Positions 25,501 through 37,806 of a stretch of DNA of 64,000 nt are shown here, one piece after another (position 1 is the first letter of the stretch; each line of letters begins with the position of its first letter). The translations under genes were made by a program, and so were the position numbers. Below the pieces are notes generated by a model, which worked only from the letters and a program-made list of their open reading frames with translations, did not search any database and was not told the DNA's origin. This DNA is from Zerene cesonia (lineage: Eukaryota > Arthropoda > Insecta > Lepidoptera > Pieridae), in the NCBI RefSeq assembly GCF_012273895.1, contig NC_052114.1, forward strand, positions 3,410,001 to 3,474,000, given 5' to 3'.

Positions 25501-28500
25501 TCACGCAGGTGTGCTAAGAACCTGATTATGGTCCTTCGAGACGAAATGACGTCAAATAATTTCTTCATTAACAATTCTTAATTAACATTTCGTTATACGG
25601 ATATCTGGACTGTACATATAATTAAGCCCCTGTAGGGATTAAATTTCATGGCAATTTGATTCATTAAAACATGCATGATTATGATAGTCGTTAAAAAGTT
25701 ATGGTGTTTTGTTAAAATTAAATAATTTCGTTCATATTAATTAAAGGCATGTCACAAAGAGGCTGTCCAAGCGTTGCAGAGTGTGAAAGGCGATTGCGCA
25801 CTGTGCGTGCAGTACATCGCCACTGACGACGACGACAGACTCTCTGAAGACAATTACAGGTACCAATCTGATTTTGTTTCATTGAGTGTATGTTTTACAT
25901 TTGCTTACTTTTAAGTAATTTTGCATGTATATAATACAATACATACAACAAAAAAGACGTAATAAGACAAATTATTTTTAAAATCTGCGTATCGACAATT
26001 GAAATTGAACTCCTTGATTGTTACTCCATAATCACGAAGTTAATATTTTTTAACCATTTGATACATAATTATTCATATAAAAATGTTTTTATATCGAGTA
26101 CTTTTCTAAATATGCATATAATTTATTTAATTTAATGTAATATTGCAGGTTTCCGCTGTATCCCGATGATGGCGAGGATTATTGTGAGGAGAGAGACGGG
26201 TCGGGCGTCACCCCCACCGCGCCCAGAACTCCGGAGTATAACAACCGGTGAGATTTATTGAGAGGTTGAATTCACCCAATAAAGTTGATTCAATAAGCAT
26301 CATTTATTGTTTATGATTATTTAGTAATACCAGCCTGCTTTATGCGACGATTGTTTCCGCTAATTCGATTAAGCAGATTAAAAGATAAAGAGAAATAAAT
26401 AAAAAATAAAACACAAATCAAATTGTAAACTATGAGCTTCATATAAAGTTATCAGGAGAATATATAACACACTAGTACAATTAGTAGTTTGTCTATAAGG
26501 TTATAATTTAAAATGTAGCCTTTCCATTTTTAAATCTGATTCTCTCTCCTTGCTTAAATTCATCTGACGTTTCGACGTAAAATTTAATTAAACACAGTAA
26601 ATATTTTACAAGAATAAACTATAAATAGTAATCACAAATGCATTATTTTTTCAGATGCGATTCAGAGGATCGTTCGTGCAGCGAGAGCGAGTCCCGCTAC
26701 GACGTGTTCCACAAGCGCGCATCCCCCCGCCCCGCCCTCCCCCCCGCCAACTACACCTACCCCCCACACCCCACACACCCCCAACACCTCCCACACCCTC
26801 CACACCCCGCACCATACCCGGACTACAATAATATCAACAACAATTTGAATATATTGGACATGGATGACGATTCGATCAAGATTGAAGCCAGATTGGAGGT
26901 GAGTTTATTTGTTAAGTAGTCACATTACATCAGTTTGTTTGGATATACGTAATAATTTATCCTGTCTGTAGTATTTTCTTAATAATTTTTGTACCTAAGT
27001 CTATCTAATCTCTAGCGTTATATAGCGTGGTAACATAGCTATTCAATTATATCTGGATGTTCTAATAACGTTATGATTATGCGATCCGTACCTTCTCTAG
27101 TATCTTCTTGGTACTCTAGTATCTTCTTGGTACCTGCCACCTGCACCGTTTCAGATGGTGAAGCTAGACGAAGCGGAGGTGGATAATGCCGGCGGGTACC
27201 CGTCCCCCGCACGTGCCCCCGTGGCACCAACACTAAGTGTTCCTGCGCCAAGTGCGGGTACACTTCCAAGTGTCCCCATTCCAACCGTCCCCGTACCGAT
27301 AGTCCCCGCTCCCGTGGTCCCCGCGTCGCCGCGGCAGAACTCGTCGCCTCGTTCAACGCCCGTGCATCTGGCAAGAACTACGCTGAAAAAGAAGCGGAAA
27401 GCGCAAGTAAGTTAGACTTTAAATTGCAAGGGTCCTGAGGGTCGTATATAACATGCAAGTGGTCTATAATAATTAGCACGTAAATAAGTATATCATATAA
27501 AAGGTGTAAGCGATAAGGCATAGTCTATTGCAAATGGAGAAAACAAAATATTCTAAATCATATCGATACAATTATCTAAATGAAGTGATACTGTGTAAAT
27601 GGATACACTAAATAAATATTATAAATGATATCTTTTCGTTTGATAAAACCTGTGTTGGAAGATGAAGATACGATCCGATCAGATACGAACACAAGGAAGG
27701 GAACATATTATTTTCACATATTATTTCATCGACAATCTCGATTTATTCAGGACTGGCGCACGCGCGGCGCGTACAGTGCGGTCTCGATCGACGGCGTGTC
27801 GTCGGACGAGCCGGCGGGCGGNNNNNNNNNNNNNNNNNNNNNNNNNNNNNNNNNNNNNNNNNNNNNNNNNNNNNNNNNNNNNNNNNNNNNNNNNNNNNNN
27901 NNNNNNNNNNNNNNNNNNNNNNNNNNNNNNNNNNNNNNNNNNNNNNNNNNNNNNNNNNNNNNNNNNNNNNNNNNNNNNNNNNNNNNNNNNNNNNNNNNNN
28001 NNNNNNNNNNNNNNNNNNNNNNNNNNNNNNNNNNNNNNNNNNNNNNNNNNNNNNNNNNNNNNNNNNNNNNNNNNNNNNNNNNNNNNNNNNNNNNNNNNNN
28101 NNNNNNNNNNNNNNNNNNNNNNNNNNNNNNNNNNNNNNNNNNNNNNNNNNNNNNNNNNNNNNNNNNNNNNNNNNNNNNNNNNNNNNNNNNNNNNNNNNNN
28201 NNNNNNNNNNNNNNNNNNNNNNNNNNNNNNNNNNNNNNNNNNNNNNNNNNNNNNNNNNNNNNNNNNNNNNNNNNNNNNNNNNNNNNNNNNNNNNNNNNNN
28301 NNNNNNNNNNNNNNNNNNNNNNNNNNNNNNNNNNNNNNNNNNNNNNNNNNNNNNNNNNNNNNNNNNNNNNNNNNNNNNNNNNNNNNNNNNNNNNNNNNNN
28401 NNNNNNNNNNNNNNNNNNNNNNNNNNNNNNNNNNNNNNNNNNNNNNNNNNNNNNNNNNNNNNNNNNNNNNNNNNNNNNNNNNNNNNNNNNNNNNNNNNNN

Positions 28501-30541
28501 NNNNNNNNNNNNNNNNNNNNNNNNNNNNNNNNNNNNNNNNNNNNNNNNNNNNNNNNNNNNNNNNNNNNNNNNNNNNNNNNNNNNNNNNNNNNNNNNNNNN
28601 NNNNNNNNNNNNNNNNNNNNNNNNNNNNNNNNNNNNNNNNNNNNNNNNNNNNNNNNNNNNNNNNNNNNNNNNNNNNNNNNNNNNNNNNNNNNNNNNNNNN
28701 NNNNNNNNNNNNNNNNNNNNNNNNNNNNNNNNNNNNNNNNNNNNNNNNNNNNNNNNNNNNNNNNNNNNNNNNNNNNNNNNNNNNNNNNNNNNNNNNNNNN
28801 NNNNNNNNNNNNNNNNNNNNNGCCGGTCCCGCCGGTACCGCGGGTCCCGCGGGGCGGGGCGCCGGCGGCGAGGGCGCGCGGCCGCTCGCACGCGACTGGC
28901 GCTCGCGCGGCGCCTACGCGGCGCTGCAGCACGCGCCCTCGTCCGATGACGACGCGCTCGATGGCGTTAGGAAAGGTGAGTCACGGTTACACGTATATAC
29001 CGTACAAAAATCTTAGGATATTGGGTAGTAATCAAATGTTTAATAATGGCTCGTACTTAATTGACTACTACCGCTGGGTAGGATGGGGGGGGGATACATA
29101 AAATTAAAATCAGGCTTATGTAGCTTTCTGCTGTTGAGAACCCTGGTTAGAGTAGATACGCAGCTTGTATAGGTATCTTCAAGGAAAAATATATAAAATA
29201 TCCCAACCCTAGCACTTACAATTCAGAATGCAAAGGATATATGTATAGCGTATGATTAATTTTTGATTTTATGAAGAATATCATTAACATTCTTTATAAA
29301 TTTCAAAAATTCATCACCATTTAAAAATCTCAATGAGAACTTTTATTATTTGTTGCACAGATGAAGTTGTTAAGAACGGATCAGTAACATCGAAAATCCA
29401 GGCACCGGCTGAAAAAGAAACTATTATATCTTTAACACCGACGTCAACCGTGGTGGTGTCAGAAAAAGCTGTGCCGCCAGCAATAAACTCGGTGACTTCG
29501 ACGTCAGCCACGATGTTGACGTCAGCTGCAATGTTGACGTCAGCTGCAATGTCGACGTCGGTCGTAATTTCGACACCCTCGACGTTGTCAGTAGCGACAA
29601 CAGCGTCGGTTACGGCACCGACGTTGATTGTGACGTCGTCAGCGGATTTGTCGACCACAGCGGTACAGACTACGACAATACGACGTCAGACGGCGGTAGC
29701 TTCTCCCTTGAGCGTCGATTGGAAATCGAACAAGATGAACGGTGATACCAAGTCGAGGAAGGAAATGAAAAACTTTAGGTAATTTTGATTTTAATTAATT
29801 GTTTTTAAAGTTCCGAATCCTAATAACTTTTTTACTAATTAACATACTCGTTTATTAAACTTGAACGGAGTGTACGAATTCTCTAAGGTTAACATTTTGT
29901 GGCAAATCTGTTTTAGGCAAAAACGTAGTTTCTAGAGCTATAACAATTTGCTGTGTACCTATCGTATCATTCAATATTTTTTATATACTTATAAAGCCAT
30001 GTATCATTCACAAAACAAACATGAAATAACCACCTTTTTATTCATATCAACATCTAACTGTTTATATCGTGTAATTGAATATCAATATATTGGACTTTAT
30101 TATTTTCTTCTAATTAAGAAGAATTAATGCATAGATATAAAAGAATAGGATCGATTCAGCGCCATTTTGGGACGTCATAATTGTTAATTGAAAGAATTGA
30201 TAATAATGCTAAACTAAGCTGTGTATTTAAATTTGATACCAGAGTCAGGTATAATAAAATAAAAGTGTTATTGAAATGCGAAAGAGAATTTCGAGTAAAT
30301 CGCACTGTTCAAATGCTATTTGTGTCAAATATCATTTCACATGTAATTGATACATAGGGATTGTCGATGTAACTATTCTTAGTGGAATCGCATTTTAGTA
30401 CCATGATATGATATTATGGTCTATACACTATTCCCTCAGAATTAATGTTAATTATATAACAGGATAGGGTCAGCTCGTCGCGTGGAGGCGTGCTCGCTGC
30501 TCAACGGAGATGGAGACCCAGATTTCGGAACGCCGGTGTGA
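22568..30541 (+). CDS. GOPC: GOPC/PIST-like Golgi coiled-coil and PDZ protein (5'-partial, gap inside)
   Basis: In vertebrates this family sits at the trans-Golgi, and its PDZ domain binds the C-termini of membrane cargo. Exons read by eye: 22568-22622, 23602-23743, 24044-24149, 24367-24525, 25383-25508, 25747-25859, 26149-26247, 26655-26898, 27155-27406, 27751-27821 (runs into gap), 28822-28975, 29361-29778, 30463-30541 (stop TGA). All have AG/GT edges and compatible phases. The first three exons are coiled coil, with 'ARLATKYLDKELAGRIQQLQ' very close to vertebrate GOPC. The PDZ domain spans three exons: 'GLGISVT' carboxylate loop, 'GGREHGVPILISEL', 'YVGDAILAINDVDL', then 'ACHKEAVQAL'. At least ~670 residues are visible, of which ~400 follow the PDZ: a His/Pro-rich exon, a Val/Pro-rich exon, a repeated DWR-x-RGAY motif and a Thr/Ser-rich exon, ending '..GTPV'. 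The N-terminal exons are not found. A possible AATAAA lies at 31379. Confidence 0.9.
23416..23547. mobile_element. Short inverted-repeat element in a GOPC intron (MITE-like)
   Basis: Left arm 'CTACAGTACTCGCCAAACTA' and right arm 'TAGAGATTGACGAGTACTGT' are imperfect reverse complements over ~30 bp. They flank ~70 bp of GC-richer DNA. The whole could fold into a hairpin. No target-site duplication was established. Confidence 0.45.
23975..24033 (+). repeat. (TAAA)n microsatellite just before a GOPC exon
   Basis: Tandem TAAA/TGAA units run for ~59 bp and end 10 bp before the splice acceptor at 24041-24043. This leaves only 'TATGGTTTT' as polypyrimidine-like sequence. Copy number is likely polymorphic. 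Confidence 0.9.
24558..24737 (-). repeat. Dispersed repeat 'ACTAGCTTTTTGCCCCGGCT' in a GOPC intron
   Basis: Starts 'ACTAGCTTTTTGCCCCGGC', contains 'GGTACATATATAGCC' and 'AATCGGATCAGCAGTTCCTG', and ends with an (ACAA)n run and 'TTTATAATATTA'. A short relative is at 59470-59530. Non-coding. Confidence 0.75.
27822..28821. other. Assembly gap inside the GOPC-like gene
   Basis: 1000 N between two GC-rich coding segments (27751-27821 and 28822-28975). It may hide one or more exons or an intron. The reading frame happens to agree across 1000 N but this carries no information. The GC-rich, Gly/Ala/Pro-coding edges may have caused the sequencing failure. Confidence 1.
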
Positions 30542-32827
30542 TTGCACGCGCTACATCGCTGAATCTCTTTGTTTTCGCTTGTATCGCTCACCACATTCGA
30601 GATATAATACCAATTCGTTATGCGAAAATGCTCCAACCCACGCCTACATTCCAAATTAGCCTTATATTGCAGTAACACAGTAAAGTGTTGTGATAAAAAT
30701 AGATACGAAAATTAGCTACGCTGCCGGTTGCCAGGTTTTTTTACAAAGCGTTTCATGACTTATTAAATGGTTTGGATCATTTTTAAATAACAGCAGATAA
30801 ATTAGGCATCAGTCGTGATCGGGGCGCTTGATATTAATGTAATGGCCCTGGATGCACCGTGGCGACTAGAAATTAAATTCAGATCAAACATGAATGCAAA
30901 GTACAAAATCGCCAGCTTTAAACTCGGATTGAATCAAAAATATACATATGACTAGTCTCTGCATATTACATAATATTTGAGTCTAGCTGATAAAAATACG
31001 CTACAGCCAAATTTGTTGTCATTTATTTGCGATTTGCTATTTGAAGATTTGTTGAATATTTAAAATTGGCTTAAAACGCACAATATAAATTATCGTATAT
31101 TTATAAGTCATTGTGCATCTGGGGATTTCGTTGTGCGTATACGTGTCACACTAAGTACTTTTATTTTAGTGTTTGAGCGATCATAATATCTATTTGTAGC
31201 AGCATTTTTATTACAGTGCGTGCTACGTTTCTAAAACATACTTAAATTATTAGTTTTTATTTTATTTAAAGGACTGATCATTGGTTTTAAATGTATACAA
31301 TAAGCAAAAGACTTATAGGGTATATTTTTTATTAACTGTCATATCCCCTACTCTTGTATTTATACGCTAATGAAATTAAATAAAATTCTACAATATTTTT
31401 TTCGCTAACAAATCGGTGAGATTGGTAAAAATGTTACCTATATTAGAAAGTATATGCAATTTTAGTATGTAAATCTAAAATTAATCGTAGTTGCTAGTTC
31501 AGGTTTGTGAAATATATTTTCATTAAATAGTGCGCCCACGAGTGAAGGCGGTCAGAGCGAGCTCGTCACCAAATACGTCACAATTCACATTCGCGTTGCC
31601 AAATGTGATAATGGCGCCTAATGGCACCTCTCTTTTTTCTTAAAAAAATAACTATCAACTCGATGGCAGCTGTGCTAATTTAAAATGAAAAAAATAAACT
31701 ATATTGTTTTAGAATGTGAAAATACGTAACTGAAGTATATATACACTATATGCGTAAAACTTTAAATTGGAAAATAATGCACAAATTTAGATATTGGAAA
31801 AAAAAATGAATTGAATTTATATTAAGTATAATTGATGATACTTTGATTTTTATGAAGATTTCAAACAGCTACAGCGCGAGCGTCCACGACCACCAAATAA
31901 TAATTACTTTGTTTATCACAATAAACAGCTGTTTGGAGATAGGCCAACATTTTAGATTTTGACTACGTTACGGGCGATGTCTCCGTGTGATTTAATTGTT
32001 TCATTAATGGATTCCGATCATGGATATTTTAAACAGTCAAATGATATTTTAGTTTTTTTTTTCTTGTAAATTTATTACTTATTATTACTTCATACATTCA
32101 TATTAAGTGATTTCGGAATAATATTTTATTACGTTATTTATTTCTATATATTATATTTTATAAATATTCTGTATATACGTATGTTAATTAAATGGGTCCT
32201 TCGAAAGTGATTATTATTTATATTTTAATTTTTCATAGTTTTAATATATTGGAGATCTATTCAAATGGGTGTGCTTTATATAAGTTGATATATGTATTTC
32301 AACATTATTTACATTATGTTGCCATATATAACTAGATTAGTTCATTTAATACTAACTTACATAAATTGTTAATGTAATAACCAAGAAATGATCTAAGAAA
32401 TCCAGTATTCAGTATGAATATGCGGGATGGGATTTTAGAAGTTATTATATTCTGTTTACTTCTTGACAAAGATTTCTAAATACCGGTCGTCGTACACTAG
32501 GCCTACTGCTTAAGAGATAAGATAATAGATAATAGGACTGCATAACATTCCACGCATTGCAGTATCGTTTGCGAAAACTGTCTACTTTTTATTAACAGAA
32601 ACATAATTTGCCTATGTATCTATACTTATGATATATTGATTAAATTTATAAAAAAAGTATGTGTATTTTTATTTCACATTTAGGTAATTGTAATCGCCAA
32701 TGAGCAATTGGAACCAATCAATGTAAATTAAGTTAGACTAACATATTTAGTCCACTTGTGATGACCCCATTTAAAATTACTATCTAGTAGCTACCAGATG
32801 TATGTACGATATCAAATATGCTCTTTA
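30542..32827. other. GOPC 3' UTR and intergenic DNA
   Basis: No exon seen. The nearest clear AATAAA on the + strand is at about 31379, ~840 bp after the stop codon, so some of this is probably 3' UTR. The rest is AT-rich with no recognisable repeat. Confidence 0.4.
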
Positions 32828-33827
32828 NNNNNNNNNNNNNNNNNNNNNNNNNNNNNNNNNNNNNNNNNNNNNNNNNNNNNNNNNNNNNNNNNNNNNNNNN
32901 NNNNNNNNNNNNNNNNNNNNNNNNNNNNNNNNNNNNNNNNNNNNNNNNNNNNNNNNNNNNNNNNNNNNNNNNNNNNNNNNNNNNNNNNNNNNNNNNNNNN
33001 NNNNNNNNNNNNNNNNNNNNNNNNNNNNNNNNNNNNNNNNNNNNNNNNNNNNNNNNNNNNNNNNNNNNNNNNNNNNNNNNNNNNNNNNNNNNNNNNNNNN
33101 NNNNNNNNNNNNNNNNNNNNNNNNNNNNNNNNNNNNNNNNNNNNNNNNNNNNNNNNNNNNNNNNNNNNNNNNNNNNNNNNNNNNNNNNNNNNNNNNNNNN
33201 NNNNNNNNNNNNNNNNNNNNNNNNNNNNNNNNNNNNNNNNNNNNNNNNNNNNNNNNNNNNNNNNNNNNNNNNNNNNNNNNNNNNNNNNNNNNNNNNNNNN
33301 NNNNNNNNNNNNNNNNNNNNNNNNNNNNNNNNNNNNNNNNNNNNNNNNNNNNNNNNNNNNNNNNNNNNNNNNNNNNNNNNNNNNNNNNNNNNNNNNNNNN
33401 NNNNNNNNNNNNNNNNNNNNNNNNNNNNNNNNNNNNNNNNNNNNNNNNNNNNNNNNNNNNNNNNNNNNNNNNNNNNNNNNNNNNNNNNNNNNNNNNNNNN
33501 NNNNNNNNNNNNNNNNNNNNNNNNNNNNNNNNNNNNNNNNNNNNNNNNNNNNNNNNNNNNNNNNNNNNNNNNNNNNNNNNNNNNNNNNNNNNNNNNNNNN
33601 NNNNNNNNNNNNNNNNNNNNNNNNNNNNNNNNNNNNNNNNNNNNNNNNNNNNNNNNNNNNNNNNNNNNNNNNNNNNNNNNNNNNNNNNNNNNNNNNNNNN
33701 NNNNNNNNNNNNNNNNNNNNNNNNNNNNNNNNNNNNNNNNNNNNNNNNNNNNNNNNNNNNNNNNNNNNNNNNNNNNNNNNNNNNNNNNNNNNNNNNNNNN
33801 NNNNNNNNNNNNNNNNNNNNNNNNNNN
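32828..33827. other. Assembly gap (1000 N)
   Basis: Exactly 1000 N. The right edge begins inside or next to a palindromic repeat (33835-33998), a plausible cause of the break. Confidence 1.
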
Positions 33828-33834
33828 TTTACAC

Positions 33835-33998
33835 GAGTATTATACATTTAGAAATTCAAACTTTTTAACGGATTTTGAACGCGAATCATTCATTACATTA
33901 TTAACGAAACGTGTTCGAAACGTCGGGCTAATAATATAATGAATAAATCGCGTTTAAAATCCGTTAAAAAGTTTTTAATTTCTAAATGTATAATACTC
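33835..33998. mobile_element. Palindromic MITE-like element (copy 1)
   Basis: Left arm 'GAGTATTATACATTTAGAAA' and right arm 'TTTCTAAATGTATAATACTC' are reverse complements. The match continues inward through 'AACTTTTTAACGGATTTT' for roughly 70 bp per arm around the loop 'GTGTTCGAAACGTCGGG'. A second copy lies at 45695-45860. No ORF, so it is non-autonomous if mobile. Confidence 0.75.
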
Positions 33999-33999
33999 T

Positions 34000-35000
34000 A
34001 AAAAGTTTAAGGAGAGGTCGTTATTAGTAAATTTTCAGCTCATTGTTTATTATATATAAAGCATTTTGAAAAAAATACAAATATGTGTGCAGAAAAATAA
34101 AGACTACTGTAATTTCTTTAAAAATAAATCGCGATATCAGAAATAGAATAATTAAAAAAAATTATAGAACACACACGGTGTGTCCGCCCGCACAGCTGGC
34201 TCGATTCTATGCACACGCGCAGCGTGGGTTCCCGCACCAGCGACAAAAGCGGTACGGCGAGATTGCCGCCGGTGCGGGAGACACGCTGAGCGTGTCATAG
34301 CCGCATCGCCGGATGAACAAAGTTTCTGAATCAGCAGTGAAATTGTGTGTAAAAACAAGTATACACAGTCCCATGGATGTCAAAGACGAAAATGACCGGA
34401 GAGAGATGATCCTCAAGATTAACCGACAACTTCAAGACTGTCAAATTCATTACTTTCGGGTGGCTATTGAAATTTGAAAGATTTCGATAACACTTTTTGC
34501 TTCGACCGGATGGGAGTCGAAACCTGCGTCCTCTCGAGTGCTGTTACGAATAGTGCAACTGAACATGGTTAGAATCAAACCGAGTCAATGTTTAGTAATA
34601 TGTACTTACTAATGCAATAAAATGCACGAGTATTGTAATGATTTGTCAAGACAAACTATTTTCTGCTTTGTGATATATTTCCCGGGTATGTCTCGAGCAA
34701 GCGCAAGAGATAAATTAAATAAATTAAATCGATAGGACCTTTTTGATTCATAGGTACATTGAAGTATTCGTATGTAGTGAAAAAATATAGTATTTTGATG
34801 ATTAAAGATTTTATTAGGTTCTCATTTTAAACTCAATATTAATATTAATAAAGTACACTAAAAATACGTTATATAAGCACTCGACTGAACAAATCCAATG
34901 ACAAAGCTGTAATTCATTAGTATAGTGAAAACATCAAAAATATTCTTTTTTCGATTCTTTTTTACATTTGATGTAAAATAGACGGCCACACTGAAATGTG
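34000..35000. other. Intergenic DNA upstream of the SH3BGR-like gene, with a possible SINE remnant
   Basis: No gene seen. At about 34500-34570 the reverse strand carries 'GGTTTCGACTCCC', resembling a tRNA B box, so a tRNA-derived SINE fragment in - orientation is possible but weak. 34180-34300 is a GC-richer patch without a domain. Confidence 0.3.
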
Positions 35001-35040
35001 TGTCAAAAGATAGTTGACATTTTGACAACGACACTTGACA
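35001..35040. promoter_or_regulatory. Cluster of TTGACA/TGTCAA motifs upstream of the SH3BGR-like gene
   Basis: Four copies of TTGACA or its complement lie within 40 bp: 35001-35008 (TGTCAAAA), 35014-35019, 35021-35027 (TTTGACA) and 35035-35040. They are ~120 bp before the ATG at 35157. A similar cluster precedes the SMSr/microprotein pair. A core-promoter or proximal role is inferred, not shown. Confidence 0.35.
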
Positions 35041-35156
35041 AGTAGCTAGCAATTATTATTACCAGATTGTCTAATGGCCAAGCCTATATTTTTGTCTAGT
35101 GTAGTTTAGAATACGTTTTAGCTTTTTGAGTCACCTTAAATATTGTAAAAAAAACA

Positions 35157-36318
35157 ATGGTTGTCAAAGTGTATATTAGTGGTATTTCGGGAAACAAGGA
35201 AGTAAGTAAATTACTGATATTTGATACACTGCTTAAGAGATCGTCTTTTTGCTAGGCTGATTCACATTCTGTTTCTTTCATTTTTATTTTTCGATCTCAC
35301 CATTGTAGGTAAAAAAGAGACAGCAACGAGTTTTAATGATACTCGATTCGAAGAACATAAAATATGAAATAATCGACATAACAGAGCCCGGGCGCGAGTC
35401 TGATAAGGATTTTATGCAAAACAATGCCAAATCAAACGGCGGTACTGTCAGCGACCCCAACCCTCGTTCACCGCTTCCTCCTCAAGTTTTCAACGATGAA
35501 GAATATTGTGGAGTAAGAATATAATTTATATGTATGAGTTTAGCTATTATTCTTTACTTCACTTTTACGCAAGTGAAGTGTCATTGAGTAAAAGTAAAGT
35601 GTGACTAATTCTGTATACCATTAATTGATAAGACCCAATACAAAACTATAATTATGTGATATCAATATCAATGCTAGCATATATGTTAATAAACATATTA
35701 TTTTAGGACTATGACCAGTTTGATCTTGCCAATGAAGTGGACACCTTAGAACAGTTTTTAAAAGTAGAAGTACCATCAGAGGAGCCTCAGGTACAAATAT
35801 TACTAGTTTGATAAAAATATGTGGTATTTCAGTGAAAAATATTGATAATTGCTTTAATATTTTAGGCAACTGTTGCAAATGGGGATATTACAACGGAAGA
35901 GCCCAAGGATGAAGTGACACAACATGATACCAATGGTGCAGAAGGAGGTCAACAGAATGATGAAGCCAATGAGTCTTCACAAGACAAGGAAGACTCACAC
36001 CTAGGAGATGCAACACCCTCAGAAGGCACAGAATTAGCAAAAGAGTCTTCTGTAGAAAAAGAGTCAGCAGATAGATTAAAACCTGATGAGGAAGAAGAAA
36101 TACAGACTGAAGCATCTGCACCGTTAGAAGAGACAAATTTAGAATCTAAAAAATCCTCTAAAGAGAACACACCCTTAAAAGATGAGATAGTAAATGAGAA
36201 TGGTGCAGTTAGCTCTCGGGAGCAATCCAAGGAGAAAGAGATTGCTGAAATAGAGAGTGTCAAGGAAAATCCCTCAGAAGCTCTCATTGAAAGTGAACAG
36301 GCGGCTGCCGCTGAATGA
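35157..36318 (+). CDS. Sh3beta: SH3-domain-binding glutamic-acid-rich protein (SH3BGR / SH3beta family), complete
   Basis: Exons 35157-35201, 35309-35512, 35707-35790 and 35866-36318, all phase 0 with GT-AG edges, give a 261-residue protein. Residues 1 to ~105 form the thioredoxin/glutaredoxin-like SH3BGR fold: start 'MVVKVYISGISGNKEVKKRQ', then 'KNIKYEIIDI'. The proline motif 'PLPPQVF' at residues 70-76 is the family's SH3-ligand signature. The fold lacks a CxxC redox pair, as is usual in this family. The last ~150 residues are Glu/Ser-rich and acidic, matching the 'glutamic-rich' tail of long family members. The start is chosen because it begins the domain and has an A at -3. A possible ATTAAA poly(A) signal lies at 36955-36960. 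Cytosolic adaptor function is known for the family only in outline. Confidence 0.93.
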
Positions 36319-37805
36319 ATACAGCTTGTTCCACGCTTATCAGCTCAAATCATATTAGCACTAAGCAAGCACTTCTCATCTAAATCATTATTTATAATCA
36401 TTGTTCACATTAATTGCAAAATTATATTGAATCATTGTATATAACAAAAGTATTGTTGAGATATTGTGTTATGTAGCTTTGTATAAAGTTACTAATTTAA
36501 TGGAGTGGCCTACGATCATTTATCATTAGACTGTAATAAGTTTTACTTTACTGTTGGATATATTGTAACAATTGTGTTTGTAATTTTAACGTTTCAAACT
36601 ATTCATTATTAACTCTTCTAGATGTGCCTCCATTTACAAGGATTTACTTTGAATTTTAGAAGCATGTTAAAGTTAAAAATGTTTTGCCTTAGCTATTCTA
36701 AACCTTTGGTATAAGAAGATAGTTTTAGAAAAATGAGCCGAAAATCCAAGAGCTCTTAAAATGAAGTTTAAAATATATATAGGCTGAATACATGATATTT
36801 ATTATAAGATGTACAAGCCGATTTCAAGACTTTTAGTCTTAAGGTGCTGATATTTTAACCCTAAAGCATTCTTCTATTTAAACAGTGCTTTTTGTACGTT
36901 TTTTTTTAATTTGATTAATGAGTTTACACATTTATTCATCATATTCTTTATGTTATTAAAGACATTTTTTAACCAATTTTTTCATATAAATTATATAAAT
37001 ACAATTATTTCTGTATTTTATTTTTAAATAATATGACAACTGCAGACTAGTTAATACAGATTTACATTTCTTCTCTGACCTTATTGTTGGAGAAGCCACA
37101 TCTTCGCGCCGTAATTATATTCCTAATCTTTTTAATTTTTAGGGGCGATAAATCTCATTACCTGCCTAAAGCCGCGAAATAATCTATTCGATTGTGTTGA
37201 ATAGCATTTTTTTCTAAGTTTACACATTTAAAATCATATGACGAAATCATAGTAGAATAGAATACATATCAATCACATGGATATGCTTTGAACTATTTGA
37301 GGGACTTGCGATAATGTTTTTTTTTAAATTGCTTTTTAATGATATCGTTAAATGTATTTGGTATAAGAAATAATTTATTTATAAAATAATGATATTACTG
37401 AGCTAGCTAGCTAGATAGATTAAGTTATTTCATGCAATCAAAGTTGAGTTAAATTTGTTTTTCCAGTCGCATTCTTTAAATATTTTGGAAACAATTAAGA
37501 AGTCATCGATAGATTCCCTGTTCTCATGGGTGTGAACTGTGTTCCATATGTACATATTTAGTACGACGACAAAAAGCATCGTCTAACCGTCTAATTTTCA
37601 ATTTCGATTCTAGTTTCTTGAACATTAACCTGAGATAAAAATATAATTTATGTTAATGTCAGCGTCGATTTTTTTTGTCATAACATTAATTGTTTGGAGT
37701 AAAAGAAAAAATGACTAGAACTAGTTTTGTAAATCTATCATATTTAAGACCCTAATAAAAAAATATATTTTTAAATGATACATTGTAATGGTGTCATTAT
37801 TTAAG
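36319..37805. other. 3' UTR of the SH3BGR-like gene and intergenic DNA
   Basis: AT-rich, no exons. The likely poly(A) signal at 36955 gives a 3' UTR of about 650 bp. Nothing else recognisable. Confidence 0.45.
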
Positions 37806-37806
37806 T

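Noticed and set aside
29314..29658. 114-codon - strand Val/Asp-rich frame
   Set aside because: It mirrors the Thr/Ser-rich GOPC exon built from ACGTC words. The palindromic codon pattern keeps the opposite strand open. It is noted under findings as composition only.
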